A stretch of DNA of 64,000 nucleotides from Maniola hyperantus (Eukaryota > Arthropoda > Insecta > Lepidoptera > Nymphalidae): positions 12,984,557 to 13,048,556 of the forward strand of contig NC_048548.1 in NCBI RefSeq assembly GCF_902806685.2. Direction: 5' to 3'. Below are positions 18,543-28,853 of this stretch, piece after piece; position 1 is the first letter of the stretch, and each line of letters begins with the position of its first letter. The translations under genes were made by a program, and so were the position numbers. Below the pieces are notes generated by a model. The model made no database searches, was not told the origin of the DNA, and worked only from the letters and a program-made list of their open reading frames with translations.

Positions 18543-21450
18543 CATCGCTCGTGGCGTAGAGACGACGCTATTACGCGCGGTTAGTGAGCCGCGACTGATA
18601 ACAATGCAGGAGTTGATTTGATCTGCTTCGGGCGGAGTTTGCATCACTGGTCTAGCTACAAAGCTGGTAATTCCGCCCAAGTGTCCTATTCTCGCCCATC
18701 GCTCGTGGCGTAGAGACGACGCTATTACGCGCGGTTAGTGAGCCGCGACTGATAACAATGCAGGAGTTGATTTGATCTGCTTCGGGCGGAGTTTGCATCA
18801 CTGGTCTAGCTACAAAGCTGGTAATTCCGCCCAAGTGTCCTATTCTCGCCCATCGCTCGTGGCGTAGAGACGACGCTATTACGCGCGGTTAGTGAGCCGC
18901 GACTGATAACAATGCAGGAGTTGATTTGATCTGCAGCACAATGCTCCGACGGAGTTTGCATCACTGTCTAGCTACAGAGCTGGTACCTTCGCCCAAGTGT
19001 CCTATTCTCGCCCATCGCTCGTGGCGTAGAGACGACGCTATTACGCGCGGTTAGTGAGCCGCGACTGATAACAATGCAGGAGTTGATTTGATCTGCAGCA
19101 CAATGCTCCGACGGAGTTTGCATCACTGTCTAGCTACAGAGCTGGTACCTTCGCCCAAGTGTCCTATTCTCGCCCATCGCTCGTGGCGTAGAGACGCCGC
19201 TATTACGCGCGGTTAGTGAGCCGCGACTGATAACAATGCAGAAGTTGATTTGATCTGCTTCGGGCGGAGTTTGCATCACTGGTCTAGCTACAAAGCTGGT
19301 AATTCCGCCCAAGTGTCCTATTCTCGCCCATCGCTCGTGGCGTAGAGACGACGCTATTACGCGCGGTTAGTGAGCCGCGACTGATAACAATGCAGGAGTT
19401 GATTTGATCTGCTTCGGGCGGAGTTTGCATCACTGGTCTAGCTACAAAGCTGGTAATTCCGCCCAAGTGTCCTATTCTCGCCCGTCGCTCGTGGCGTAGA
19501 GACGCCGCTATTACGCGCGGTTAGTGAGCCGCGACTGATAACAATGCAGGAGTTGATTTGATCTGCTTCGGGCGGAGTTTGCATCACTGGTCTAGCTACA
19601 AAGCTGGTAATTCCGCCCAAGTGTCCTATTCTCGCCCGTCGCTCGTGGCGTAGAGACGACGCTATTACGCGCGGTTAGTGAGCCGCGACTGATAACAATG
19701 CAGGAGTTGATTTGATCTGCTTCGGGCGGAGTTTGCATCACTGGTCTAGCTACAAAGCTGGTAATTCCGCCCAAGTGTCCTATTCTCGCCCATCGCTCGT
19801 GGCGTAGAGACGACGCTATTACGCGCGGTTAGTGAGCCGCGACTGATAACAATGCAGGAGTTGATTTGATCTGCTTCGGGCGGAGTTTGCATCACTGGTC
19901 TAGCTACAAAGCTGGTAATTCCGCCCAAGTGTCCTATTCTCGCCCGTCGCTCGTGGCGTAGAGACGCCGCTATTACGCGCGGTTAGTGAGCCGCGACTGA
20001 TAACAATGCAGGAGTTGATTTGATCTGCTTCGGGCGGAGTTTGCATCACTGGTCTAGCTACAAAGCTGGTAATTCCGCCCAAGTGTCCTATTCTCGCCCG
20101 TCGCTCGTGGCGTAGAGACGACGCTATTACGCGCGGTTAGTGAGCCGCGACTGATAACAATGCAGGAGTTGATTTGATCTGCTTCGGGCGGAGTTTGCAT
20201 CACTGGTCTAGCTACAAAGCTGGTAATTCCGCCCAAGTGTCCTATTCTCGCCCATCGCTCGTGGCGTAGAGACGCCGCTATTACGCGCGGTTAGTGAGCT
20301 GCGACTGATAACAATGCAGAAGTTGATTTGATCTGCTTCGGGCGGAGTTTGCATCACTGGTCTAGCTACAAAGCTGGTAATTCCGCCCAAGTGTCCTATT
20401 CTCGCCCGTCGCTCGTGGCGTAGAGACGCCGCTATTACGCGCGGTTAGTGAGCCGCGACTGATAACAATGCAGGAGTTGATTTGATCTGCTTCGGGCGGA
20501 GTTTGCATCACTGGTCTAGCTACAAAGCTGGTAATTCCGCCCAAGTGTCCTATTCTCGCCCGTCGCTCGTGGCGTAGAGACGACGCTATTACGCGCGGTT
20601 AGTGAGCCGCGACTGATAACAATGCAGGAGTTGATTTGATCTGCTTCGGGCGGAGTTTGCATCACTGGTCTAGCTACAAAGCTGGTAATTCCGCCCAAGT
20701 GTCCTATTCTCGCCCATCGCTCGTGGCGTAGAGACGACGCTATTACGCGCGGTTAGTGAGCCGCGACTGATAACAATGCAGGAGTTGATTTGATCTGCTT
20801 CGGGCGGAGTTTGCATCACTGGTCTAGCTACAAAGCTGGTAATTCCGCCCAAGTGTCCTATTCTCGCCCGTCGCTCGTGGCGTAGAGACGCCGCTATTAC
20901 GCGCGGTTAGTGAGCCGCGACTGATAACAATGCAGGAGTTGATTTGATCTGCTTCGGGCGGAGTTTGCATCACTGGTCTAGCTACAAAGCTGGTAATTCC
21001 GCCCAAGTGTCCTATTCTCGCCCGTCGCTCGTGGCGTAGAGACGACGCTATTACGCGCGGTTAGTGAGCCGCGACTGATAACAATGCAGGAGTTGATTTG
21101 ATCTGCTTCGGGCGGAGTTTGCATCACTGGTCTAGCTACAAAGCTGGTAATTCCGCCCAAGTGTCCTATTCTCGCCCATCGCTCGTGGCGTAGAGACGCC
21201 GCTATTACGCGCGGTTAGTGAGCTGCGACTGATAACAATGCAGAAGTTGATTTGATCTGCTTCGGGCGGAGTTTGCATCACTGGTCTAGCTACAAAGCTG
21301 GTAATTCCGCCCAAGTGTCCTATTCTCGCCCATCGCTCGTGGCGTAGAGACGCCGCTATTACGTGCGGTTAGTGAGCCGCGACTGATAACAATGCAGGAG
21401 TTGATTTGATCTGCAGCACAATGCTTCGGGCGGAGTTTGCATTACTTCTA
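18543..21450. repeat. Tandem array (satellite-like), 19 units of 154/162 bp
   Basis: Units counted from CATCGCTCGTGGCGTAGAGA start at 18,543, 18,697, 18,851, 19,013, 19,175, 19,329 and then every 154 bp to 21,331; the last is partial. Units 3 and 4 are 162 bp long because CTGCAGCACAATGCTCCGAC replaces CTGCTTCGGGC; the last unit also carries AGCACAATG. Each unit contains TTACGCGCGGTTAGTGAGCC, AATGCAGGAGTTGATTTGAT and AAGCTGGTAATTCCGCCC. GC- and CpG-rich compared with its surroundings. Each unit has a 60-codon minus-strand frame, but 154 is not a multiple of three, so the array encodes no continuous repeat protein. Confidence 0.95.
19483..21330. repeat. Higher-order repeat: 924-bp hexamer present twice
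   Basis: Scoring each 154-bp unit by CCCG/CCCA before TCGCTC and GACGC/GACGA before CGCT gives G-C, G-A, A-A, G-C, G-A, A-C for units starting 19,483-20,253. The same six-state series recurs for 20,407-21,177. The sixth unit in each block also shares GAGCTGCGACTG and GCAGAAGTTG. A 924-bp block was therefore duplicated as a whole. Confidence 0.85.
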
Positions 21451-21640
21451 GTGGTGTTCAACGTTGTTTGCTATGATTGAATTTATGTAATGATAGCTGT
21501 TTTAAATATAAATTGAAAGATATGCTCTCTTACTCTTTACAAATTACACAAACACTACTACACAAATTATTACACAACATATTAGCAATTTAATGTGCCT
21601 ATAATCACGAATTTATAACACGTACACTAAGTTCGAACGC
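21451..21640. other. Right flank of the array
   Basis: Abrupt return to AT-rich sequence (TAAATATAAATTGAAAGATA, then ACACAAACACTACTACACAA). No partner repeat seen; could be the end of the element in which the array expanded. Confidence 0.3.
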
Positions 21641-21815
21641 CCATTCAGAAATTGGCCATATCCTTTCAAACCCCTGTTTTACCTGTTATGTCTACGTCAT
21701 AACAGCGAAAATTGAGCCTGATCCATCCAGTAGTTTGAGCTGTGCATTGATAGATCGATCAGTTAATCAGTCAGTTAGTTAGCTTTTCCTTTTAATATAT
21801 ATATAATGGAAACTG
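21640..21815 (-). mobile_element. Helitron-like element, family B fragment (minus)
   Basis: CTTTCAAACCCCTGTTTTAC, GTCTACGTCATAACAGCGAA, CATCCAGTAGTTTGAGCTGT and AATCAGTCAGTTAGTTAGCT match the minus strand of family B. The hairpin/CTAG end is missing. Confidence 0.6.
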
Positions 21816-22131
21816 CTAACGCTAGTTTAAACGCTAAAATACAATTTTCAATGTAACATCCTCTACCTCTGAACAAGTATGACATTCCAGTCGAAATTTC
21901 GACCCACAATATAACCGATCACACTGGCCTGTGCCCATAAATAGGTACGTCAAAATTCTGTATATAATAAATTATAATCCCCGGACAGGAATTTTGCAGA
22001 TAGGTATGCGTGGGTAGAACGCCTACCGTATATACGAATAGGTACTAGTAGTAACAATAACGTAGGAAACTGTGGCTAGAATTTTGCATCTGGATGGGGT
22101 AGGATCTATAATTATTCGCAGTTAATAATAA
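21816..22131. other. No recognisable feature
   Basis: AT-rich; no repeat partner or coding signal seen. Confidence 0.3.
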
Positions 22132-22298
22132 TCTCTATATATAAAAATGAATCGCTGAATGTGTTGCTGAATTTCGCTAATTCTTTTTTCATAATGTTCC
22201 TTGAAGTACGAGGATGGTTCCTACGGAGAGAAAAATTTAAAAAAAATCCTGAAAAAGAATCGACTGTTAGGCGGTACGAAGCTCGCCGGGTCAGCTAG
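22132..22298 (+). mobile_element. Helitron-like element, family D
   Basis: A|TCTCTATATATAAAAATGAA at the 5' end and GTACGAAGCTCGCCGGGTCA then GCTAG|T at the 3' end. The GAAGCTCGCCGGG stretch is the terminal GC-rich structure. An inverted copy is at 41,614-41,792. Confidence 0.7.
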
Positions 22299-22324
22299 TA
22301 ATCTATAGGTAATTAATTGTGAAG

Positions 22325-22660
22325 CAGTTATTATAGCCTAGTGGTTAATATTAATAATATAATCGGTGCGTCGGCCTTTTATTGGGGGGTCAGAGGTTCG
22401 ATCCCGGGCAGACATCTCTAAGTTTCCAGAGCTATGTGCGTTTTAAGCAATCAGTTAGGTATAGTTCTTTAACTGTGAAGGAAAACTTCGTGAGGAAACC
22501 TGCACGCCTGAAATTGCCCTCATAATGCTTCAAAGATGGTGAAGCTTACCAATCCGCACTTGGCCAGCGTGGTGTAGGTACTATGACCAGAAAGAACCCT
22601 TCTCATTCTGAGAGTGGACCCGTACTCAGTAGTGGAACGACGACGGGTGGGTTGTGATGG
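22325..22660 (+). mobile_element. SINE family 1, diverged copy
   Basis: AGCCTAGTGGTTAATATTAA (A box), GAGGTTCGATCCCGGGCAGA (B box), AACTGTGAAGGAAAACTTCG, CTTACCAATCCGCACTTGGC. The tail is degenerate (GAACGACGACGGGTGGG). Confidence 0.7.
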
Positions 22661-23320
22661 AATGTGGTCCGTGCGGGCCCCAGCCCGCGCAGCCCGCAGT
22701 CTCAATCGCGGCGCGTCACGAGCAGAGACCCTCTGAAAAAGGACCCCAGATGGGTTCGAAACTAGTCGGGTTCCCACTTCGACTTAATCACGTGAGTCCA
22801 GACTGTTATATTACCTAGTTATATTTATAAGATACCTCTAACTTGCTCAAAATATTTTTTTTGTCGGAGGGGGCATTAAAACAAAGTATATTATCCAATT
22901 GTAAGAGTAAACACAGCATCCTCATCTGAGTGCCGTCTGCTCCCCTACCTACCTACCTACAGAGTACAGACTATGGCTTCTAATAAAACAAATTAATTTT
23001 ATTCAAATTAGTCCATTCCAGTGGCTTCTGCGTAAACATTTACTTTCTTAATTGAAAAATTATCTCAAAAACAACGCCTTTGTTTTTCCTTTCTATCTCT
23101 TTAGACATCCGTTCATTTGGATTAAGTGTTTGTTTATCATTTGTACTTTGCTTATTCTAAGTATTATTGTTATCTGTTTTACATAAAACTTAAAATAAAT
23201 TAGTTTTTATTAGTTAATTGAAGACCTTAAAGGGGACAATTTTTTTAAACCTAATACTTATAAAAGAGGTCTTTATTTTTAGATCCAACCAGCTGAAACA
23301 CTTCGCATGTTATGTTCATG
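22661..23320. other. No recognisable feature
   Basis: A GC-rich patch at 22,665-22,735 (CCGTGCGGGCCCCAGCCCGC) stands out in otherwise AT-rich DNA. No family recognised. Confidence 0.3.
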
Positions 23321-23321
23321 T

Positions 23322-23367
23322 CATTCATTATCATCATCATGATCAACCCATCACCGACTCACTATAA
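23322..23367 (-). mobile_element. SINE family 1 tail fragment (minus)
   Basis: TTATCATCATCATGATCAAC then CCATCACCGACTCACT is the reverse complement of the SINE 1 tail. Confidence 0.5.
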
Positions 23368-23523
23368 ATAGAAATAGAAGCCTTTCTATGTACTTACTTG
23401 CCTATATATTTTAAGTTTCGTAATTCGTAATCATGCATCTAAGTAACAATAATAAAATAATAATTTTTAATATAACAGTGACGTTTCAAAAACATACGAA
23501 AAAAATCCTTAGTAGTTACAACG

Positions 23524-23577
23524 CGATCTACCAATCATCAACACGATCTACCAATCATCAACATGATCTACCTAACC
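23524..23577 (+). repeat. 20-bp tandem repeat, 2.7 units
   Basis: CGATCTACCAATCATCAACA occurs twice in tandem, followed by TGATCTACCTAACC. Confidence 0.8.
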
Positions 23578-23616
23578 GTTACAAGAAAGTATAGATATTT
23601 GTAAAACAGTAATAAA

Positions 23617-24066
23617 CTAAAAAAAACCGGCCAAGTGCGAGTCAAGCTCGCGCAATTAGGGTTCCATACTACAGTCGTATTTTTTCGACATTTTGCACGA
23701 TAATTCAAAAACTATGATGTATAAAAATAAATAAAAATCTGTTTTAGAATGTACAGGTGAAGACCTTTCATATGATACCCCACTTAATATAGTCACTCAC
23801 TTCGAAAGTTGAAAATACTAATTATTAGTTCATGACCACAATTTAATTTTTTTTGTGTGATCTAACCCTAAATTCACGGTTTTCAGATTTTTCCCCAAAT
23901 GTCAGCTATAAGACCTACCTACCTGCCAAATTTCATGATTCTAGGTCAACGGGAAGTACCCTGTAGGTTTCTTGACAGACAGACAGACGGACAGAGAGAC
24001 AGACAGACAGCAAAGTGATCCTATAAGGGTTCCGTTTTTCCTTTTGAGGTACGGAACCCTAAAAAC
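23617..24066 (+). repeat. CCGGCCAAGTGCGAG family, near-complete copy
   Basis: Starts AAAAAACCGGCCAAGTGCGA and ends TTTTGAGGTACGGAACCCTA. Inside are TTGCACGATAATTCAAAAAC, CATGATTCTAGGTCAACGGG and a GACAGACAGACGG run. Length about 450 bp, non-coding; the frame at 23,941-24,147 (minus) is chance. The class is not settled from sequence alone. Confidence 0.7.
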
Positions 24067-25616
24067 GCTATATCCATGGCCCCGACTCAAGTTCAAATTG
24101 ATACGGGTATCAATTAGGTAGGAGGGGTAAATAAGGTCTGATCCCATTCCGCAATTGTTTTTCTCGCATTTTCCGCTGACTGCGACATTTTCTGTTAGGG
24201 TCGGGGCATACTAGCAACATGTCCATTTACAAAAAGTCGCTTCACCTGAAAAGACATAAATTAAATAAATCATATTCTTAATCAGCTGTCCACAATATAT
24301 AGTGGTAATATTTGTAATATTAATACAATTAGCTTAGGTATTGTATAAACTAAATGGATTATTAGTAAATATAAAAAATGTTTTCTTTTGCCAATTCCAA
24401 ACATCGATTTGAAATTTTCGCTTTCCGTTTTTGACTAAAAAATCTTGTACCTAAAGCAAAATTCATTCACCCAGCCTTTCTCGGGGTGAGGTGTGGTCAG
24501 AGGGAAAGGGTGACATGCACAGATATAATTTTTTCTGTCATCTATGGAAACAGCACTATTTTAGGCTCCATCCGCCAAAGAGTGTTCGCCTCGATGAAGC
24601 GGGCTCTATCTATAGGGTTATTTCTACATATTAGAATTTCTGCAATTGCTTGTATAAAAAAATATTATAGGTAGTATACCGATTTACAGAAACGCTCGTG
24701 CGCTATGGCACATAGACAAAAATCCAGGCCCCTCACAGTCACGTCTCAGCCAAGCTGTACACAACAAAAAGTCTCAAGTGTAACGCTACACTTTTCGTAA
24801 AAAGCTCTAGCGACAAAATCCTGACAAAAATGCTTTAAGTAAAAGTGCCTTTTAATGGATCTTTTGGAGCAAATGGCATGAAAAGGAGAAGGAATTTTAA
24901 AACGCAGTAAAATTTTCAAGTATTCATGCGAAAGTCAATAAAATTAAGAGGCACTTTTGCACGCATTTATGAATATTAGGTTAGGTACCTACTTTAATGC
25001 CATGGCAGAAGTTTAAATTTCTCAAAGACCATTTAAATACCCACATTTTACTCCCTAATTCAACCGAATGTACTAATGAGCCTGAGTGGTCCCTTGTTAT
25101 TCGTAACTCTGAACATACATGTCTTAATGACCCCCACATGTACCGACATACATATTTATATAAATAAACTGGAAGTAAATCGACCATCGCTTCATACATT
25201 TAACATACACACAAAGTTTAGGGTTTTAAGGATTTTTATATGTTACGATTAATTACTATTCCGTTTGTAGGTAAGTAAGTATATTGAGTCATTCCACTCC
25301 TGAATATTCCTCGTGAAATACTATGAAAATAACACTTATACGTCAATTCCTCATATTTGATGAAAATTTTAGGTTTTCCATTAAATGAGATCTCAACAAA
25401 GCGTGGGCCTTTTAATCAAACTACTTAATAAGAAACATCAGATGTACTTCGCTCTCGATTTTTTTTCTGAAAATGACAAATAACTTCAATAAGATTTTTT
25501 ACTAGGTACTCTTCTTCTTCTTCTTCTCGAGTAAACGGTCACCTCAAGTACGGGCATGCCAAAAAGCCGCATCCGCGATAGCTCGGGTTTCTCCATTGAA
25601 AATCAGTGATGATGTT
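24067..25616. other. No recognisable feature
   Basis: Mostly AT-rich. A (TTC)n run (CTTCTTCTTCTTCTTCTC) lies near 25,510. Open frames up to 72 codons have no motifs. No repeat partner noticed. Confidence 0.3.
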
Positions 25617-25670
25617 CGCGACTTCATTCGCATGGATATACCAAAACTTCGCGGGAACTCTTCGCTCTTC
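25617..25670 (-). mobile_element. Helitron-like element terminal fragment (minus)
   Basis: GATGTTCGCGACTTCATTCG and TTCGCGGGAACTCTTCGCTC resemble the family A/C 3' terminus read on the minus strand. Confidence 0.4.
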
Positions 25671-25905
25671 GTTAGACTTATAATATACCTACTAGTATTT
25701 TTAGTCATGTAAGCAGTTAACAGGCAAGTTTTTCACCAGTTTCGTCATTATTATGCGTGAGAAAACCTGAATATATTTGAATATAATAATAATGTAATGT
25801 TTGCTATCACATATTACATCCATATATACAACAATAGTTTTAGATTCGTATGTAACTAATTAGTCAATATAAAATCTTCGTTTTATGGTGCACCGGATAA
25901 TATAA

Positions 25906-26126
25906 TCACTACCCAAATTATAAATGCGAAAGTGTGTTTATTTGTTGGTTTATTGCTTTGTTGGTTTGTTGGTTTGTCCTTCAATCACATCGCAACGCAG
26001 CAACGGATTGACGTGATTTTTTGCATGGGTATAGTTACAGACCTGGCATATCTCAGAAAATCAAAGAGTTCCCACGGGGTTTTTAAAACCTAAATTAACG
26101 CGAACGAAGTCGCGGGCATCAGCTAG
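25906..26126 (+). mobile_element. Helitron-like element, family A
   Basis: A|TCACTACCCAAATTATAAAT at the 5' end, then GCGAAAGTGTGTTTATTTGT, CAACGGATTGACGTGATTTT, GAACGAAGTCGCGGGCATCA and GCTAG|T. Both ends follow the TC...CTAG and A-T rule. Confidence 0.75.
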
Positions 26127-26331
26127 TAAATGATAAATCGTGTCGTATGCTCAAAAAAGGGTTTTCCGACATTCCTTAAATGAAGTGTACGTAATGAGGT
26201 GTAAAGATCGTTGTTTTGTGAACTAGTTAGCGAGTTGATATCACGGGCTTTATGCCGGCTCCGTAAAGCGACACACGAGTTTTATTGTTGTTTTGCTTAA
26301 AATTACATTACACGGAAGCTTTTATAAGGTA

Positions 26332-26735
26332 CTAGATGCCCACGACGCGTGGATTTCGTTTTTTAAAAATCCCGTGGGAACTCTTTGATTTCCGGAATAA
26401 ATTAAGACTGTGCCCTTCCTCGGGATGTAAGCTAACGCTGTATCAAATTTCATCAAAATCGGTTGAACTGTTTAGCCTCCTGTTTGATCGGTCCAGAGTC
26501 CGATCCCGGGCACTTTTAATTTTTTTTTAATAATGAGCGTTTTAGGCCATCGATGATTTAGGCATTGATTGCCTAAATAGGTATGAACTATGCATATCCA
26601 CTTACTTTAACGGTGAAGAAAAACATCGCTAAGAAAACATCGTATAGTCAATTTCATCAAAATCGGTTAAACTGTTGGGCCGTGAAAAGCTAGCAGACAG
26701 ACAGACACACTTTCGAATTTATAATATTAGTATGG
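26332..26735 (-). mobile_element. Helitron-like element, family E (minus), split by a SINE
   Basis: CTAG at 26,332-26,335 with GATGCCCACGACGCGTGG, then AATCCCGTGGGAACTCTTTG. It resumes after the SINE with GGGCCGTGAAAAGCTAGCAG, ACAGACAGACACACTTTCGA and TTTATAATATTAGTATGGAA. A plus-strand relative is near 44,767-44,905. Confidence 0.65.
26473..26649 (+). mobile_element. SINE family 1 inserted in HLE-E, with long TSD
   Basis: B-box remnant GAGTCCGATCCCGGGCACTT and TTTAACGGTGAAGAAAAACA mark a deleted SINE 1. It is flanked by a 27-bp direct repeat (AATTTCATCAAAATCGGTT then R then AACTGTT) at 26,446-26,472 and 26,650-26,676 with one mismatch. Confidence 0.65.
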
Positions 26736-26784
26736 AATATGGATGGATTATTCCACAGATCTTCTTTTATCTATGGATTATTCC

Positions 26785-26838
26785 AGATTGACAGACGTAA
26801 AACAGAGCTCAGTCTCTGTTTTCCGTCCGTCAATCTGT
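26785..26838. repeat. Imperfect hairpin
   Basis: AGATTGACAGACGTAAAACA and GTTTTCCGTCCGTCAATCT pair, with GAGCTCAGTCTC between them. Confidence 0.6.
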
Positions 26839-27404
26839 TACCTTTTCATCTCTAAACCAGATCGTGATGGATTTAGGCACAAAGATAGCTTACATTCTGA
26901 AGACGTACCTAAATAAAAGGTAGGTGAGCTACGTGAAACATTTTACGTGCAATTAGTATATAATAATAAATGTAGTAATTATACCCTTTACAAAATATCT
27001 TGAGAAGTTTAAACGACTTGCAAGATTCTATGACGACGCCAATGAAATTATTTTGAAAATAACTTACAAAATTCGATCCCAACTTTGATGACGTTTCAAA
27101 CTACTAACGGACACCTAAACAAGCAAAGTTCATGAACAAAACAACAGTTGGCTAAAGTGTCAAACTACACAAAACAAAAGTTTGCGAGAATAAACTTCAA
27201 GCGAAAGTGAACCTAAAGGCAATAGCAATAATGTCGAATAGACACAAAAGAAAGTTGAAAGTTCAATATTTCATAGACACGTAGCAGTTACTAAAGGTTC
27301 ATGATTCGAGTTAGTGAGCGTTCACACCTAACGTACAGTACGCGGCAGGAAATGCATCGACCTTTAGAAGGAGATAGCAGATTTGTAGAGCATTGTCTCT
27401 GTTG

Positions 27405-27455
27405 TTGAGACCGACAAAACGTCATAATACCGTTATGACGTTTTGTCGGTCTCAA
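27405..27455. repeat. Perfect 23-bp inverted repeat, 5-nt loop
   Basis: Arms TTGAGACCGACAAAACGTCA(TAA) and (TTA)TGACGTTTTGTCGGTCTCAA enclose TACCG. No mismatches. Confidence 0.85.
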
Positions 27456-27518
27456 GCACTCAGTGACTTCGTATAGCGTAATATAAAGTATTGTCAGTTT
27501 GGTGTAAACGAAAATTTG

Positions 27519-27900
27519 AATATACAACGTTAGTTTTAGTATACGCAAAAACAGATACACGATTACAGAATAAATATACCAAATTTCAAAAATATTTACT
27601 GGTAACTTACGAAGTTATAAGCTTTTTGTATTGAGTCGTTGTCCCGCAAAAACATGGTCACCCCATGCAAGCGGCTGTGAGCGAACGAGACGGCTGGCGT
27701 CGAGATTGCGTGCTCCCGCTCGCGCGGCTTGAATCAGCTGATGCATGAGGTCATTCAACTAGGTGTTCAAACTTGCAGGATTTTAAAGTATTTTTTGGTC
27801 AAAATATAACCCGTACTAAAAATGATTGCAATCAATTCTATTACTGATTCTGAACAAACTACTTTCAGGTTGTGTGTGTACTAAATGAAGTATGTTACTT
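27519..27900 (+). mobile_element. TIR-type repeat, copy 1 (left end kept)
   Basis: The left end AATATACAACGTTAGTTTTA is the inverse of the right end of the copy at 43,080-43,435. Shared core: GCAAAAACATGGTCACCC, TCATTCAACTAGGTGT and ACTTGCAGGATTTTAAAGTA. The right end here is diverged. Confidence 0.6.
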
Positions 27901-28402
27901 ATCAATATTAATTATAATAATTTGTATTGTTATTTTCAACCATTTTTTATTATTTAAGCAAACTGTAAAATTAATTTATTTTAGATAAAATGTGTATTTG
28001 TTATGTTTTCTATTGTCAATGATTTAACATTCAAAAAGTGTATTATAAATGTACTTACTTTGAATAAAATATTGCCACAAAGCAAAATAAGAAGAAGTAG
28101 AATAATAATAAAATATTAATTGATTTGATTTGATTTGACTGAACTGCGCAACGCTCGCTCACAGTCGGCGTCTGACAAAACGTTAGGTGTGAACGCGCGC
28201 TTAGAATGGACATAGGTAAGACGTGAGACATCTCGTAGTTCGAAAGAGCGATATAATAAAATTTGAACGCAAGTGTACGGGACACTACAGTGTCGTAAAA
28301 TGTGGATAAGATTGCGAGAATTTATATTATAGTTTATTTTTTAATCCCGAGACTAAAATGACACCTAGAAAGTCAAACTTAAGAATAATGATACCACCTT
28401 AA

Positions 28403-28853
28403 CAAAAACCGGCCAAGTGCGAGTCAGGCTCGCGCAACGAGGGTTCCGTACTACAGTCGTATTTTTTGTTGTTTGCACGATAATCCAAAACTATGATACA
28501 TACAGAAAAATAAATAAAAATCTGTTTTAGAATGCACACGTGAAGACCTTCCATATGATACCCCACTTGATATAATTATCTTATTTCAAAAATTAAAATA
28601 CGAATTATTAGTTCATGACTACAATTTTTTTTTGTGTGATTTAACCACAAATTCACGGTTTTCAGATTTTTCCCCGAATGTCTGCTTTAAGACCTATCTA
28701 CCTGCCCAATTTCATGATTCTAGGTCAACAGGAAGTACCTACAAACCTACAGTTTCTTGACAGACCGACAGACAGATAAACAGACAACAAAGTGATCCTA
28801 TAAGGGTTCCGTTTTTCCTCTTGAGGTACGGAACCCTAAAAATAGGGTTGTCC
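28403..28853 (+). repeat. CCGGCCAAGTGCGAG family, near-complete copy
   Basis: AAAACCGGCCAAGTGCGAGT at the left and CTTGAGGTACGGAACCCTAA at the right. Same internal blocks as 23.6 kb, including CTATAAGGGTTCCGTTTTTC. Confidence 0.75.

Larger units (their letters stand above)
27313..28202. mobile_element. Putative TIR element, about 890 bp, composite
   Basis: AGTGAGCGTTCACACCTAAC (27,313-) is inverted near 28,180-28,202 (ACGTTAGGTGTGAACGCGCG). The interior holds a 23-bp perfect hairpin, a second TIR-type repeat (27,519-27,900) and an AT-rich segment ending in TTGATTTGATTTGATTTGAC near 28,117-28,140. No transposase. The boundaries rest on about 20 bp of TIR only. Confidence 0.45.

Noticed and set aside
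18417..21314. Sixteen near-identical minus-strand frames of about 60 codons (MGGITSFVARPVMQTPPEADQ...) as a gene family
   Set aside because: They are one frame per 154-bp repeat unit, overlap each other by 29 bases and do not join (154 is not divisible by three). They are a by-product of the tandem array.
18543..21450. CRISPR-like array
   Set aside because: Units are contiguous with no unique spacers, 154 bp long, and the genome is animal.
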